Part shown: piece by piece, positions 8,531 to 17,411 of the stretch
How the letters are laid out: each line of letters opens with the position of its first letter
How positions within the stretch are numbered: the first letter of the stretch is position 1
Assembly: GCF_000217715.1 (NCBI RefSeq)
Contig: NC_015666.1
Coordinates: forward strand, 3,546,270 to 3,610,269
DNA from: Halopiger xanaduensis SH-6
GTDB lineage: Archaea > Halobacteriota > Halobacteria > Halobacteriales > Natrialbaceae
Length of the DNA stretch: 64,000 nt
Reading direction: 5' to 3'
Notes under the pieces: model-generated
The model's input: the letters and a program-made list of their open reading frames with translations, nothing else
What the model was told of the DNA's origin: nothing
The model's database searches: none
Program-made: the position numbers and the translations under genes

Positions 8531-9514
8531 TTACGAGTCGTCTCCGCTCGACGCGCTCCACCCTTCGGGGACGTACTGCTGGAAGTTCGGGTCCTCCGAC
8601 AGGGCCTGCGGGTAGAACAACTGCTCGTCCTCGACGGTGTAGTTCTCGATGATCTGCTGGGCCTCGGGGCTGGTGATGTAGCCGATGTAGGCCATCGCGA
8701 GGTCGTAGTTGACGTTGTCGTGGACGGCCGGGTTGACGGCGATGATCCCGTACGGGTTCGAGAGCAGTTCCGGCCCGCCCTCGATCGGCCCCTGAACGAG
8801 GATCTCGAGGTTGATGTCGCTCCGCATCGAGAGGAAGGTCCCGCGGTCGGCCAGCGTGTACGCGCCCTGCTGGCTGGCCTGGGTGAGCACCTCGCCCATC
8901 CCCTGGCCGGCGGCCATGTACCACTCGCCGAAGGTCTCCGGATCGAGCCCTGCCTCCTCCCAGATGGCGAGTTCCTTGGTGTGGGTTCCCGAGTTGTCGC
9001 CCCGGGAGACGAACTGCGCCTCCGCGTCCGCGATGGCCTGGAACGCGCTCGTGGCCTCCTCGCTGCCACCGATCCCGGCCGGATCGTCGGAACTGCCGAC
9101 GACGACGAAGTCGTTGAACATGATGTCGCGCCGGTTCACGCCGTACCCGTTCTCCATGAACTCGTCCTCGAGCGAGCGGGCGTGAACCATCACGACGTCC
9201 GAGTCGCCGTTGCGGGCCGTCTCGAGGGCGGCGCCGGTCCCCTGCGCGACGGCGTCGACGGTGACGCCGTACCGATCCTGGAAGGGCGCGTTGAGTTCGT
9301 CGAGCAGCCCCGTATCGTAGGTGCTGGTCGTCGTAGTCAGGGTCAATGTTTCGCCGCTGATGCCCGGTCCGCCCTCGCCATCGCCGTTTTCGGTTTTGTT
9401 TTCATTCCCGTTCCCGCTTCCGTCGCTGCCGCTCTGAAGCGCCGAACAGCCGGCCAGCCCCGCGGCAGCGGTACTCCCCACCGCTGCGACGAATGTCCGT
9501 CGTTGTATCGGCAT
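8531..9514 (-). CDS. tupA: Tungstate-binding lipoprotein
   Basis: 327 residues from [10 protein letters not shown]. The head combines a twin-arginine motif with a lipobox ending in Cys23 (LAGC), so the protein should be Tat-exported and lipid-anchored. An acidic Gly/Asn/Glu linker follows. The mature part has [16 protein letters not shown], the TTTS-type oxyanion-binding motif of TupA, and later [14 protein letters not shown] and [12 protein letters not shown]. Tungstate rather than molybdate is favoured by this motif. An earlier ATG (9538) would sit only a few bases from the likely box A (about 9541-9548), so the 9514 start is chosen. Confidence 0.92.
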   Translation of the reverse strand: MPIQRRTFVAAVGSTAAAGLAGCSALQSGSDGSGNGNENKTENGDGEGGPGISGETLTLTTTTSTYDTGLLDELNAPFQDRYGVTVDAVAQGTGAALETARNGDSDVVMVHARSLEDEFMENGYGVNRRDIMFNDFVVVGSSDDPAGIGGSEEATSAFQAIADAEAQFVSRGDNSGTHTKELAIWEEAGLDPETFGEWYMAAGQGMGEVLTQASQQGAYTLADRGTFLSMRSDINLEILVQGPIEGGPELLSNPYGIIAVNPAVHDNVNYDLAMAYIGYITSPEAQQIIENYTVEDEQLFYPQALSEDPNFQQYVPEGWSASSGDDS

Positions 9515-9540
9515 AGATATCACGACATGGCGAGACACGA

Positions 9541-9548
9541 AATATCTT
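9541..9548 (-). promoter_or_regulatory. Box A of the tup operon
   Basis: On the minus strand AAAGATATT lies about 28-34 bp before the tupA ATG. It is the only good TATA-like element in this region. Confidence 0.55.
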
Positions 9549-9557
9549 TGGATGGGA

Positions 9558-9571
9558 CGTAACCGGTAAGG
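9558..9571. promoter_or_regulatory. Candidate operator with GTAACC half-site next to the tup promoter
   Basis: GTAACCGGTAAG is an imperfect dyad around ACCGGT placed directly upstream of the tup box A. It shares GTAACC with the inverted repeat at 9641-9662. Binding by the HTH-TOBE regulator of this operon is an inference. Confidence 0.4.
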
Positions 9572-9640
9572 AATTGGAACCGATTCGAATAGCGCCCTCT
9601 ACTGCCGAGAAAGGACTATTTCGAACTCAGGGCTGAAACA

Positions 9641-9662
9641 GCGTAACCAAATGAGGTTACGC
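9641..9662. promoter_or_regulatory. Perfect inverted repeat GCGTAACC-N6-GGTTACGC
   Basis: Two 8-bp arms are separated by AAATGA, about 130 bp upstream of tupA and 190 bp upstream of the divergent padR-type gene. It could be a dimeric regulator site or an RNA hairpin. The rest of the 9515-9847 gap holds no recognisable gene. Confidence 0.5.
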
Positions 9663-9847
9663 GTCGATCCGTTCTGATCGATCGGTGCGGCGATGAACCG
9701 GGTAGGACGAGCGGACGATGTCCGCCGAGAAATACCTCGGCCATCGTTCGAAAATCGAACCCCGAGACGGCGGTCCGATGCGGGCCCCTGCAATAGCAGT
9801 CCCAAACCCGACAACTAACACCGTTGGATGGTTCCGTGCGTCAAACT

Positions 9848-10138
9848 ATGACACTCTTCGAACTGACCGGCTTCCAGCGCGACCTGCTCGTCGTTATCGC
9901 CGGGCTCGATCAGCCGTCGGGACAGACGATCAAGGAGAACATCGAGGACGACGCCGGCACGGATATCAACCACGGTCGGCTCTACCCCAACCTCGACACG
10001 CTGGTCAACCAGGGACTGGTCGAGAAGGGGCAACTCGACCGGCGAACGAACTACTACGAGATTACCGACGACGGCGAGGAAGCGCTGCAGGAACGCGAGT
10101 CCTGGGAGCGCGAGTACATCGAGGGTCTCGTCGCCTGA
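9848..10138 (+). CDS. PadR-family transcriptional regulator
   Basis: 96 residues from MTLFELTGFQRDLLVVIAGL. The winged-helix pattern is characteristic of PadR proteins in haloarchaea: SGQTIKENIEDD, INHGRLYPNLDTLVNQGLVEKG, DRRTNYYEITDDG. It lacks the long C-terminal dimerisation domain of larger PadR proteins. The internal ATG at 9848 starts exactly where family similarity begins; an earlier in-frame ATG at 9824 adds only eight residues. The target is unknown. The divergent neighbour is the tup operon. Confidence 0.88.
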   Translation: MTLFELTGFQRDLLVVIAGLDQPSGQTIKENIEDDAGTDINHGRLYPNLDTLVNQGLVEKGQLDRRTNYYEITDDGEEALQERESWEREYIEGLVA

Positions 10139-10249
10139 GCCGACGAGACGGGGCGGGACGGGACAGGACGAGACCGAACGAGCCAAGCTAACGGCGCTCG
10201 AGGGCCGTTCCTCAAGGACCGCCGAACGCACCCGGCTGCGCCGCTCGTA

Positions 10250-10993
10250 CTACTGGTACATCCGAAGCGGCTGGGCCTGCGAACTCTCGTCCTGCGCGAT
10301 CGCTTGCATCTGTTGGGCGAATTGCTCGCGTTTCTCGCGGATTTCCTCGGCGCGCTCGACGAGTTCTCCGACATCGATCTCGACGTCCGCGATCGGGCCG
10401 ATGGCGTCCTCGAGCAGGACGCTCGCGGCCTCGGGATCGGGGAACTGCCGGCTGCACTCGACGACGACGCCGAGCGAGTCGAGTTCGCGCTGGGCGGCGC
10501 GGTTGATGAGCGCCCCCGTCGGCCCGGTGACGACGCCGTCCTCGGGCGGGGCCGCGATGTCGTGGCGCTCGAGCGTTTCGATGGATGCGCCGGTTCCGAT
10601 GCCGTAGATGTTCGGCCGCCCCTCCTCGCGCTCGGCGGGCAGTCCGCTGAGGTAGATCGGCGTCGCGTTCTGGTCGACGATCCACCCGGTGATGCACTCC
10701 GCGACGTTCGAGACGGCCTGCGAGGAGATCGGCGCGTCGCTCTGGAGGGCGAGCAGGTCGTGCTCCTCGCTGGCGTAGAGTCGGACCGGCGGCCGGGCCT
10801 GCTGGTCGCCGCCGCGGTAGACGCCGATCCGGGGGAGGCCGGTACAGTCGACGCTGGCGTAGTACTCCAGCTCGAGTTCGTCGACGAGGTGGTCGGTCGC
10901 GATCTTTCCGACGAGGCCGACGCCGGGGAACCCCTCGACGAGGGTCGGGCTCTCGAGGTCGACGTCGACGTCGCGCGTGTGGATTTGCGCCAT
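10250..10993 (-). CDS. PAC2-family (proteasome assembly chaperone-like) protein
   Basis: 247 residues starting MAQIHTRDVDVDL. The N-terminal signature EGFPGVGLVGKIATDHLVDEL and the central GRPNIYGIGTGAS match the archaeal PAC2/PfuPAC family. A C-terminal Glu/Gln-rich helix may form a coiled coil. Family members resemble eukaryotic proteasome assembly chaperones; some archaeal homologues do not bind proteasomes, so the role is open. An ATG nine codons earlier (11020) is less likely. Confidence 0.88.
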   Translation of the reverse strand: MAQIHTRDVDVDLESPTLVEGFPGVGLVGKIATDHLVDELELEYYASVDCTGLPRIGVYRGGDQQARPPVRLYASEEHDLLALQSDAPISSQAVSNVAECITGWIVDQNATPIYLSGLPAEREEGRPNIYGIGTGASIETLERHDIAAPPEDGVVTGPTGALINRAAQRELDSLGVVVECSRQFPDPEAASVLLEDAIGPIADVEIDVGELVERAEEIREKREQFAQQMQAIAQDESSQAQPLRMYQ

Positions 10994-11052
10994 ATTTCCA
11001 ACGAGTTCCGGCCGTCTCATAAAATTGCGGCCGTGATGGGGAGGGCTGGCGG

Positions 11053-11751
11053 TTACGGCGACAGGACGAGCATCTCCGTCGAACCCTGCTGAAACTCGAA
11101 GGGGACCGGCACGCGGGTCGGCTCGTATCCCTCGGCCTCGAGCGCCGGGAGGACTGTCTCCAGATACGGCGAAGGTTCGGCGTCGAGCCCTTGCAGCGGG
11201 TAGATCCGGACCTCGTCGGCCGCGACGCGACAGAGTTCCCGCAGCGCCTCGCGGTGGAAGGTCGCGTCGAACCGATCCCCGTAGAGAAAGAGGAAGTGCG
11301 CCGAGAGCACGAGCGAGAACGAATCGCGTGCGAACGGCAGCGTCGGAAGTGCGGCGGCGACGTACCGTCCGTCCTGACGGCCGTCAGCGTAGTCGTCGAG
11401 GAACCGTTCGGACGCCCGTCGCAGGTAGCGGCGTCGGTCGGCGGGCGAGTCGTAGAACGACCACTCGAACAGGCTCGGTTTCTCGAGGATCTGATCGGCG
11501 ACCGATTCCCGGTCGTCGCGACACCGCCGTGCGAGTTCGTCCCGGGACTGCTCGTAGATTATATCGGCGCCGACGGCGTCCACGCCGCGGTCGGCCGCCG
11601 TCGCGACGAACGACGCGACCCCGGACGGGCAATCGAGCACGCGTTTCCTCTCGAGATCGGCCGGCTCGAGGTCGAACATCGCCAGGTACTCCTCGAACGT
11701 GCGGCCGATAACGGCGCAGTCGGTGACCTCGAATTTCGTCGTATCGGTCAT
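11053..11751 (-). CDS. Class I SAM-dependent methyltransferase-like protein
   Basis: 232 residues from MTDTTKFEVTDC. The SAM-binding motif I is RVLDCPSGVASFVATAADRG (about 37-55), followed by VDAVGADIIYE. The later region ARDSFSLVLSAHFLFLYGDRFD corresponds to motifs IV-V. Substrate is unknown. A start seven codons earlier (11772) would overlap the TATATG box A on the minus strand around 11771-11777, so the shorter, leaderless start is preferred. Confidence 0.8.
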   Translation of the reverse strand: MTDTTKFEVTDCAVIGRTFEEYLAMFDLEPADLERKRVLDCPSGVASFVATAADRGVDAVGADIIYEQSRDELARRCRDDRESVADQILEKPSLFEWSFYDSPADRRRYLRRASERFLDDYADGRQDGRYVAAALPTLPFARDSFSLVLSAHFLFLYGDRFDATFHREALRELCRVAADEVRIYPLQGLDAEPSPYLETVLPALEAEGYEPTRVPVPFEFQQGSTEMLVLSP

Positions 11752-11770
11752 TGTGGATATTTTGTTCATC

Positions 11771-11778
11771 ATATATGT
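11771..11778 (-). promoter_or_regulatory. Box A of the methyltransferase gene
   Basis: CATATATG sits about 22-27 bp before the ATG at 11751, consistent with leaderless transcription. Confidence 0.5.
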
Positions 11779-11897
11779 ACTCTACTGTATTAATCTGGCG
11801 TCTAGGGAACAGAAATATTCATAGGCCGGTGGTGACGCCGGACCGCGAGTCGTCCGCTTCGAAACCCACAAACGCCGGGCGTTCGAATTCGCCGGTA

Positions 11898-12806
11898 ATG
11901 GAGCCACTCGAGCGGTATCGACCGATCATCGACGATTTCGACGCGTTCTTCGAGGCCTGCGAGCGGCCGCTGGGCAACGCCGTCCGCGTCAACACGATCA
12001 AGGCGTCCGTCGAGCGGACGCTTGCGGCGCTCGAACGCGAGGACGTCGGCTACGAGCAGGCCGACTGGAACCCGCGCGTGCTGCGCCTCGAGACGGACTC
12101 GCCGGGGTCGACGTGGACCTCGTTCCACGGCTTCACCCACGGCCAGGAGGAGGTTTCGGCGGTGCCGCCGGTCGTCCTCGATCCGCGGCCCGGTGAGCGC
12201 GTCTGGGACTGTTGTGCTGCGCCCGGCGGGAAGGCGACCCAGATCGCGGCGCTGATGGACGACGAGGGGACGGTCGTCGCCAACGACAGTAACCTCGGCC
12301 GGATCTCGGCGCTGCGGTTCAACGCCGAGCGCCTCGGCGCGACCAGCCTCGCCGTCACGAACGAGGACGCCCGCAACTACTCGCTGCAGCGGTTCTCGTT
12401 CGACGAGTTCGACCGCGCGCTCGTCGACGCGCCCTGCACCTGCGAGGGGACGATCCGGAAGAATCCCGACGCGCTGGACAACTGGTCGGAAGACGCCATC
12501 GCGTCCGTGTCGGGGATCCAGAAGGGCATCCTCCGGCGGGCGGTGCAGGCCACCCGCGAGGGCGGCACCGTCGTCTACTCGACGTGTACCTTCGCCCCCG
12601 AGGAGAACGAAGCCGTCGTCCAGCACGCCATAGAGGAGGAGGACTGCCGCGTGGTCGACTTCGATCTCGACATGGAGTACGCGCCGGGACTCACCGAGTG
12701 GGACGGGCAGGAGTTCGATTCGAGCCTCGAGAAGGCGGCGCGGATCTACCCCCACCACAATGATACGGGCGGCTTCTTCGTCGCGAAACTGGAGGTGACC
12801 GCCTGA
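11898..12806 (+). CDS. RsmB/NOP2-family RNA 5-methylcytosine methyltransferase
   Basis: 302 residues from MEPLERYRPIIDDF. An N-terminal region with PLGNAVRVNTIKAS precedes the SAM site CCAAPGGKATQIAALM (motif I). Motif IV is ALVDAPCTCEGTIRKNPDALDNW and motif VI is VYSTCTFAPEENE, giving the two catalytic cysteines of the m5C RNA methyltransferases (PC and TC). The substrate could be tRNA or rRNA. The frame is open upstream, but similarity begins at 11898. The stop overlaps the next start by one base (TGATG). Confidence 0.92.
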   Translation: MEPLERYRPIIDDFDAFFEACERPLGNAVRVNTIKASVERTLAALEREDVGYEQADWNPRVLRLETDSPGSTWTSFHGFTHGQEEVSAVPPVVLDPRPGERVWDCCAAPGGKATQIAALMDDEGTVVANDSNLGRISALRFNAERLGATSLAVTNEDARNYSLQRFSFDEFDRALVDAPCTCEGTIRKNPDALDNWSEDAIASVSGIQKGILRRAVQATREGGTVVYSTCTFAPEENEAVVQHAIEEEDCRVVDFDLDMEYAPGLTEWDGQEFDSSLEKAARIYPHHNDTGGFFVAKLEVTA

Positions 12807-13402
12807 TGGGGGACGCACCGAACGTCGACGACGGGAACGCGCAGGACCTCGAGCAAAACGACGGGCAGCGGTTCGACCGCCTGCCGGCGACCCCCGACGA
12901 GCGCACCGTCGAGGGCCGAGTCAGCCGCGAGGCGGTCCTCGAGTACTTCGAGGATCGGTTCGCCATTCCGCGCGAAACCTTCGACGACTACACCTTCTGG
13001 GAGAAGGGGGCCGGCAAGATCTGGATCTACCGCGGCGAGGCGCCGACGCCGCTCGAGATCGAGGCGATCGGCATGACCTGTCTGCGCACCCGGCAGGAAC
13101 ACTGGAAGCCGACGACGGACTTCGTCCAGCGGTTCGGCCACCACGCAGAGGAGTGCGTGATCGAACTCGAGCGCGAGGAGGCCCGGAAGTTCGCCGCCGG
13201 CGAAGATCAGGCGCTCGAGCGCTGGGACGGCGACTGGGGGTATCTGACCGCAGCCCACCAGGTCGGGGTCGGGCCGGAGGGCCGACCAGATGAAGACGGC
13301 GAAGCCGTCGAAGGGGGCGACCTCGAGCCGCTCGGCGTCGGCCTCTACCTGCACGGCGAACTCCGCTCGGTGGTGCCGAAGGGACGCCGACGGGACCTGT
13401 AG
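12806..13402 (+). CDS. Companion protein of the RNA methyltransferase, possibly PUA-like
   Basis: 198 residues. After an acidic 35-residue head there is a compact domain: VLEYFEDRFAIPRETFDDYTF, then GKIWIYRG, then IGMTCLRTR and WKPTTDFVQRFG. The order resembles RNA-binding domains found C-terminal to RsmF-type methyltransferases. I infer that it supplies the RNA-binding part missing from the short upstream enzyme. An acidic insertion (about 155-172) is lineage-like. Start overlaps the upstream stop, so the pair is coupled. The PUA assignment is tentative. Confidence 0.7.
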   Translation: MGDAPNVDDGNAQDLEQNDGQRFDRLPATPDERTVEGRVSREAVLEYFEDRFAIPRETFDDYTFWEKGAGKIWIYRGEAPTPLEIEAIGMTCLRTRQEHWKPTTDFVQRFGHHAEECVIELEREEARKFAAGEDQALERWDGDWGYLTAAHQVGVGPEGRPDEDGEAVEGGDLEPLGVGLYLHGELRSVVPKGRRRDL

Positions 13403-13518
13403 CCTACCCGCTAGTCGACTGTCGGACTGTCGACCGTTCGAGACCGTCGCCCGAGGCGGAACGTGGCGCCGTTCGCAAGCACCACTTCTTCTACTGCGTC
13501 GCGCGTGCTTTCGAGGGC

Positions 13519-13860
13519 ATGAAGACTGTCGTCCACCTCCTCTCCGGAGACGAAGCCGAACAGGAAACCGCCCTCGCCATCGCCCGCAACCTCCTCGATG
13601 ACGAAACCGACAGAATCGACGAGGTCGCGATCGTCGTCCAAGCCGACGGCATGGCTGCCGTGAAAGCGGACGGGGAGAACGCCGACCAAGTGCGAACTCT
13701 GCTCGAGGACGACGTCGCGTTCCGGGCCTGCAGCAACACCCTCGAAATGCTCGACCTCGAGGAGTCGGACCTCGTCGACGGGATCGAAACCGTTCCCGAG
13801 GGAGCCGTCGAGGTGACGCGACTGCAGAGCGAAGAGGGGTACGCGTACCTGCGGCCCTAG
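13519..13860 (+). CDS. DsrE-family protein
   Basis: 113 residues starting MKTVVHLLSGDEAEQETALAIARNLL. The alpha/beta pattern, with VAIVVQADGMAAV and FRACSNTLEML containing a single Cys in the usual DsrE position, indicates the DsrE/DsrF-like fold. Some members carry persulfide sulfur. A specific role is not evident. Convergent with the hydrolase gene, only 3 bp apart. Confidence 0.82.
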   Translation: MKTVVHLLSGDEAEQETALAIARNLLDDETDRIDEVAIVVQADGMAAVKADGENADQVRTLLEDDVAFRACSNTLEMLDLEESDLVDGIETVPEGAVEVTRLQSEEGYAYLRP

Positions 13861-13863
13861 ACG

Positions 13864-14718
13864 CTACGGCTGCTGTGGCACGCGAGCCGTCTCTCCCTCG
13901 AGGAACCGCCTGATCCAGCCCGTAAAGCCCGCTCGTTTCTCGAGGAAGACGCCGTGCTTCCCGTCCCGGTACATCGCCAGTTGCGAGTCCGGCAGGCCGG
14001 CGTGGGTCTCCCGGAGGATCGCCTCGGTGAAGAACGGATCCTCGGCCGCGCCGATGACGAGCGTCCGGGGCTCGATCTCGCCGAGCCGATCGCTGCCGTC
14101 GTACTCGAGGACGGCGTCGAGGGAGGTGACCACGTCGCCCGGCGCGGCCGGCGTCGGCGGCTGCAGCCGACCGGCGGTCCGCGAGAGCAGCGGGTAGAGG
14201 CGGCCGCGAACGCCGGTGAACATGTGCTCGTAGAGGTGCGACCGAAGCGCTATCCAGTCCTCCTCGAGCGCGAAACTGCGGAGTTGGCGGACGAGCGGCC
14301 GGCCGTTCGCCGCGAGGCGACAGCCCGAGACGCCGACGACGAGTCGCTCGACGAGGTCGGGCCGCTCGCGCGCGACTTCCTGCGCGATCAGGCCGCCCAT
14401 CGAGAGGCCGAGCACCGACGCCGAGCCGGTATCGGACTCGAGGACGCGGGCGTAGTCTTGGGCCATCGCTTCGACGAAGTAATCGTCGGCGAGCCCGCGG
14501 GGCCGGCTTACGACGTAGACCGTGTACTCGTCGAGGAAGCCGTCGAACAGTTGCTTGAAGAACCACGTCTCTTGCCGGCCGTACTCCCCGTCGAACATCG
14601 CGTCGCCGAGTCCCGGAATCACCAGCAGCGTCTTGGGTCCGGTGCCGATCCGGAGGTAGGGGTACAGGTCTGCGAACTGTCCCGTCTTGGTCGCCGTTCG
14701 CGCGTCGGATACTGACAT
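13864..14718 (-). CDS. Alpha/beta hydrolase
   Basis: 284 residues from MSVSDARTATK; an ATG five codons earlier (14733) is possible. The fold shows TLLVIPGLGDAMFDG (oxyanion region) and the nucleophile elbow LGLSMGGLIAQ with Ser. The acid strand is PRTLVIGAAEDPFF and the catalytic His region is YRDGKHGVFLEKRAGF. These cover the Ser-Asp-His triad. Substrate cannot be deduced. Confidence 0.88.
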   Translation of the reverse strand: MSVSDARTATKTGQFADLYPYLRIGTGPKTLLVIPGLGDAMFDGEYGRQETWFFKQLFDGFLDEYTVYVVSRPRGLADDYFVEAMAQDYARVLESDTGSASVLGLSMGGLIAQEVARERPDLVERLVVGVSGCRLAANGRPLVRQLRSFALEEDWIALRSHLYEHMFTGVRGRLYPLLSRTAGRLQPPTPAAPGDVVTSLDAVLEYDGSDRLGEIEPRTLVIGAAEDPFFTEAILRETHAGLPDSQLAMYRDGKHGVFLEKRAGFTGWIRRFLEGETARVPQQP

Positions 14719-14798
14719 GGGGTCTCGAGCCATCGGACGGGAGCGAGCGGGAAAACGGTTGGACGCGCTCGTGCCGTGGTCGATTCGGATGGCCGCGG

Positions 14799-15767
14799 TC
14801 AGGACTGGGGCTCCGACTCCGCCGCAGCCGACAGTTTCGGCAACCCGGCTTCGATCTCTCCGCGCCGATCCTCGAGCCACTCGGGCAGCACCAGTCGTTC
14901 GCCCAGTTCCTCGAGTTCTTCGTCGACGGTGTATCCCGGCTCCTTCGTCGCGAACTCGAAAAGGATGCCTCCGTACTCGCGGGCGTAGACCGACTTGAAC
15001 CACTTCCGGTCGATGATCTCGGTCGGTCGGAGCCCTCTATCGATCAGGAACTCGCGCCAGTCGTCCTGTTCGTCCTCGCGAACCTCGAAGGCGACGTGGT
15101 GGACGGTGCCGGCGCCGGGCAACCCCTGCGGGGCCTGCGGGTCTTCCTCGACGTCGACGACAAAGCCTAGCTCGCCGTCGGCTTTGAACCGGCGTCGGGG
15201 GCCGGTTCCCTCGGTCCCGGGTTCGTGGTCCGTCTCCCGGTACCCCATGCCCTCGAGCAGTTCGACGGTCGGATCGGCGCCGGTCAGCGAGAGCGTCACG
15301 CCGAAAAAGCCCCGGATCGCGTGTTCCTCGGGAACCGGGCTCTCGGGCAGGTTCGCCGGCGGCGCGTCCGCCCGCGCGACCAGTTCCAGCGGGAGCCCGT
15401 CGGGGTCGGTAAACGGGAGGACGGTGTCGCCGAACCGCTCGAGGGGGTCGTCGGGCTCGGCGCCCGCGTCCTCGAGGCGGTCCTGCCAGTAGTCGAGCGA
15501 GCCCTCCGGGACGAGGAAGGAGACGGTGCTGACCTGGCCGGTGCCGACCTGGCCCGGGCGGGCGTCGACGTACGGGAAGAAGGTCATGCTCGTCCCCGGC
15601 GTGCCCTCGTGGTCGGCGTAGAAGAGGTGGTAGACCGAGACGTCGTCTTGGTTGACGCTCTGTTTGACGAGTCGAAGACCGAGCGTCTCGGTGTAGAACT
15701 CGAAGTTCCGCTCGGGATCGCTCGCGATGGCGGTGACGTGGTGGATGCCACGCGTGTCCTCGGGCAT
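14799..15767 (-). CDS. Ring-cleaving dioxygenase of the VOC family (MhqO-like)
   Basis: 322 residues starting MPEDTRGIHHVTAIASDPERN. Two VOC modules are visible: residues 1-130 (HHVTAI, LVKQSVNQDD, SMTFFPY) and about 140-285 (GFFGVTLSL, TVHHVAFEV, ILFEFATKEPGY). The metal ligands expected for the family are the His of each first strand and the late Glu (FEFA). Homologues annotated MhqO/MhqA act on hydroquinone-type compounds. The precise substrate is unknown. Confidence 0.88.
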   Translation of the reverse strand: MPEDTRGIHHVTAIASDPERNFEFYTETLGLRLVKQSVNQDDVSVYHLFYADHEGTPGTSMTFFPYVDARPGQVGTGQVSTVSFLVPEGSLDYWQDRLEDAGAEPDDPLERFGDTVLPFTDPDGLPLELVARADAPPANLPESPVPEEHAIRGFFGVTLSLTGADPTVELLEGMGYRETDHEPGTEGTGPRRRFKADGELGFVVDVEEDPQAPQGLPGAGTVHHVAFEVREDEQDDWREFLIDRGLRPTEIIDRKWFKSVYAREYGGILFEFATKEPGYTVDEELEELGERLVLPEWLEDRRGEIEAGLPKLSAAAESEPQS

Positions 15768-15875
15768 ATCGGTTCGTACGCGCTCGAGCGGAATAACAGT
15801 CCGTGTGAACGCGAGTACAGGACGAGGAGACAGCGACGCACAGGTGCGCACCGTGAACCGTCGCCCCTTCTCGGC

Positions 15876-17411
15876 TCACCGCTCGGCGATCGTCCCGCCG
15901 CCCAGCCCCTCCCACTCGACTCGGTAGCCGAGCCGCGAGAGGACGGTGCTCGCGTCCGAGAGGCCACGCTCCTCGAGGACCGATTCCGCCTCCCCGAGCG
16001 CCATTCCGGGCTCGATCTTCCCTTCGAGCGCCTCGAGCACACCCGGCCGAACGAGCGTCCGGCCGACGCGTTCGTGCTCGGGGAAAGTCTTGTCCGCAAG
16101 CGCTTCCGTGCTCACACCGTGGCGGGCCGCCAGCGCCTCGAGACCCACGACGTCGTCCTCGGGGACCAGCTCGGCAGGGAGATCGGCCGCGCTCGCGGCG
16201 ACCAGGTCGCGCTCGTACTCCTGCAGGACGTCGACGACGTCCTTGACCCGAACCGAGCCCGAGTAGGGGATCGCCCGGTGGTCCCGCGCGGCGATCTCCT
16301 CGCCGACGCCGAGCGACTCGTCGACGGCCACCAGCATGTCGACGTCCTCGAGCCCCTCGAGTTGCGCGAGCTTCTTGTCGACGTACTCGGGCGTCCAGAA
16401 CCCCATGATCTCGAGGTAGACGCGGAAGTCCGTGTGCTCGTACTCGAACGCGAAATCGGGGATCATCACCCGCGTCCCCGTTGCGAGCGGCTCGGGCTCG
16501 CGCACGAGGGTCCAGTCGAGGTCCAGATTCTCGATGCGGGCGGCGAAGTCGGCCTCGACGCCGCTGTCGAACTGTACGTCGGTCACGGGTTCGGCGTCGG
16601 GGACCGCGACGGGGTCCTCGTGGGACAACTCGAGCGTGCGCTCGGTGCCGCGGTCATCGATCGTCGCTTCGAGGTGCCATTCCTCGGCGCTCGCGACGGT
16701 CCGCAGGAGCCGCGCGAACCGCGTGCCGTAGCGTCGGGTGGCCCGAAAGAGGTGGGTTGGACCGGTGACGACGACCTCGCGGTCGCTGGCGAGATCGGCC
16801 GAGGTCGATCCCGCTTCACCGTCGGGCGCGCGAATCTCGTACATCAACCGCAGCCGCTTGATCGCCGACACCAGCGCCTTCGGATCGCTCGAGTGCACCC
16901 GCACCTCGGTCGCGTCGAACAGCGCGGTCTGGGCCAGCGAGAGATTGTACTGGTCGATCAGTCCGTCGGGGTCCCAGCGCGGTTCGACCGCGGCGAGCAC
17001 CTGCCGGTCTTCGAGGTCGGCGTACAGCGCCCGCTCGAGGTCGTCCGCGGACACCTCGAGCGGTTCGGCCGCGCGGATTAGCGCCATCGCCCGCTCGTCT
17101 TCGTCGACGACGCCGACGGCTTCGGCGGCCTCGAAGGCCGCCTTCCGAGCGCGCTCGGGCTCGATTGCAGCGTCGGTCTCGAAGGTCGCTTCGCGCTCGA
17201 GGAGGGCGGCGAACCCGCGGACGAGTTTGAAATCCTCGCTCTCGCGCTCGAGGGACTCGAGGGCGTCCTCGAGGTCGCCCCGGGCCTCGCCGACGTGGCC
17301 CTGGTAGGTGCCGATACCGCGGGCGGCCAGCGGCCGGTGCGAGCGATCGGCGAACTGCGGGTGGTAGCCCCCGCCGGCCCGCGAGACGCGAAGCAGGTCC
17401 TTCGTCAGCAT
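15876..17411 (-). CDS. bax1: Bax1-type nuclease (DUF790), partner of XPB helicase
   Basis: 511 residues. Archaeal DUF790 proteins are known as Bax1, a nuclease that binds the XPB helicase. The N-terminus MLTKDLLRVSRAGGGYHPQFAD matches the family. The C-terminal half holds a PD-(D/E)XK-type core: VMIPDFAFEYEHTDFRVYLE..GFWTPEYVDKKL. The motif gives the Asp, Glu and Lys expected for metal-dependent cleavage. The gene is on the same strand as the XPB helicase 0.8 kb upstream, separated by one opposite-strand gene. Confidence 0.9.
   Translation of the reverse strand: MLTKDLLRVSRAGGGYHPQFADRSHRPLAARGIGTYQGHVGEARGDLEDALESLERESEDFKLVRGFAALLEREATFETDAAIEPERARKAAFEAAEAVGVVDEDERAMALIRAAEPLEVSADDLERALYADLEDRQVLAAVEPRWDPDGLIDQYNLSLAQTALFDATEVRVHSSDPKALVSAIKRLRLMYEIRAPDGEAGSTSADLASDREVVVTGPTHLFRATRRYGTRFARLLRTVASAEEWHLEATIDDRGTERTLELSHEDPVAVPDAEPVTDVQFDSGVEADFAARIENLDLDWTLVREPEPLATGTRVMIPDFAFEYEHTDFRVYLEIMGFWTPEYVDKKLAQLEGLEDVDMLVAVDESLGVGEEIAARDHRAIPYSGSVRVKDVVDVLQEYERDLVAASAADLPAELVPEDDVVGLEALAARHGVSTEALADKTFPEHERVGRTLVRPGVLEALEGKIEPGMALGEAESVLEERGLSDASTVLSRLGYRVEWEGLGGGTIAER

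Noticed and set aside
9599-9814. 71-codon minus-strand frame upstream of tupA
   Set aside because: It overlaps the GTAACC inverted repeat, has non-halophilic composition rich in Arg and Ser, and no motif.
15225-17081. Very long plus-strand open frame (618 codons)
   Set aside because: It is antisense to the dioxygenase and Bax1 genes and has arginine-, valine- and glycine-rich composition without family motifs. In high-GC DNA such shadows are common.
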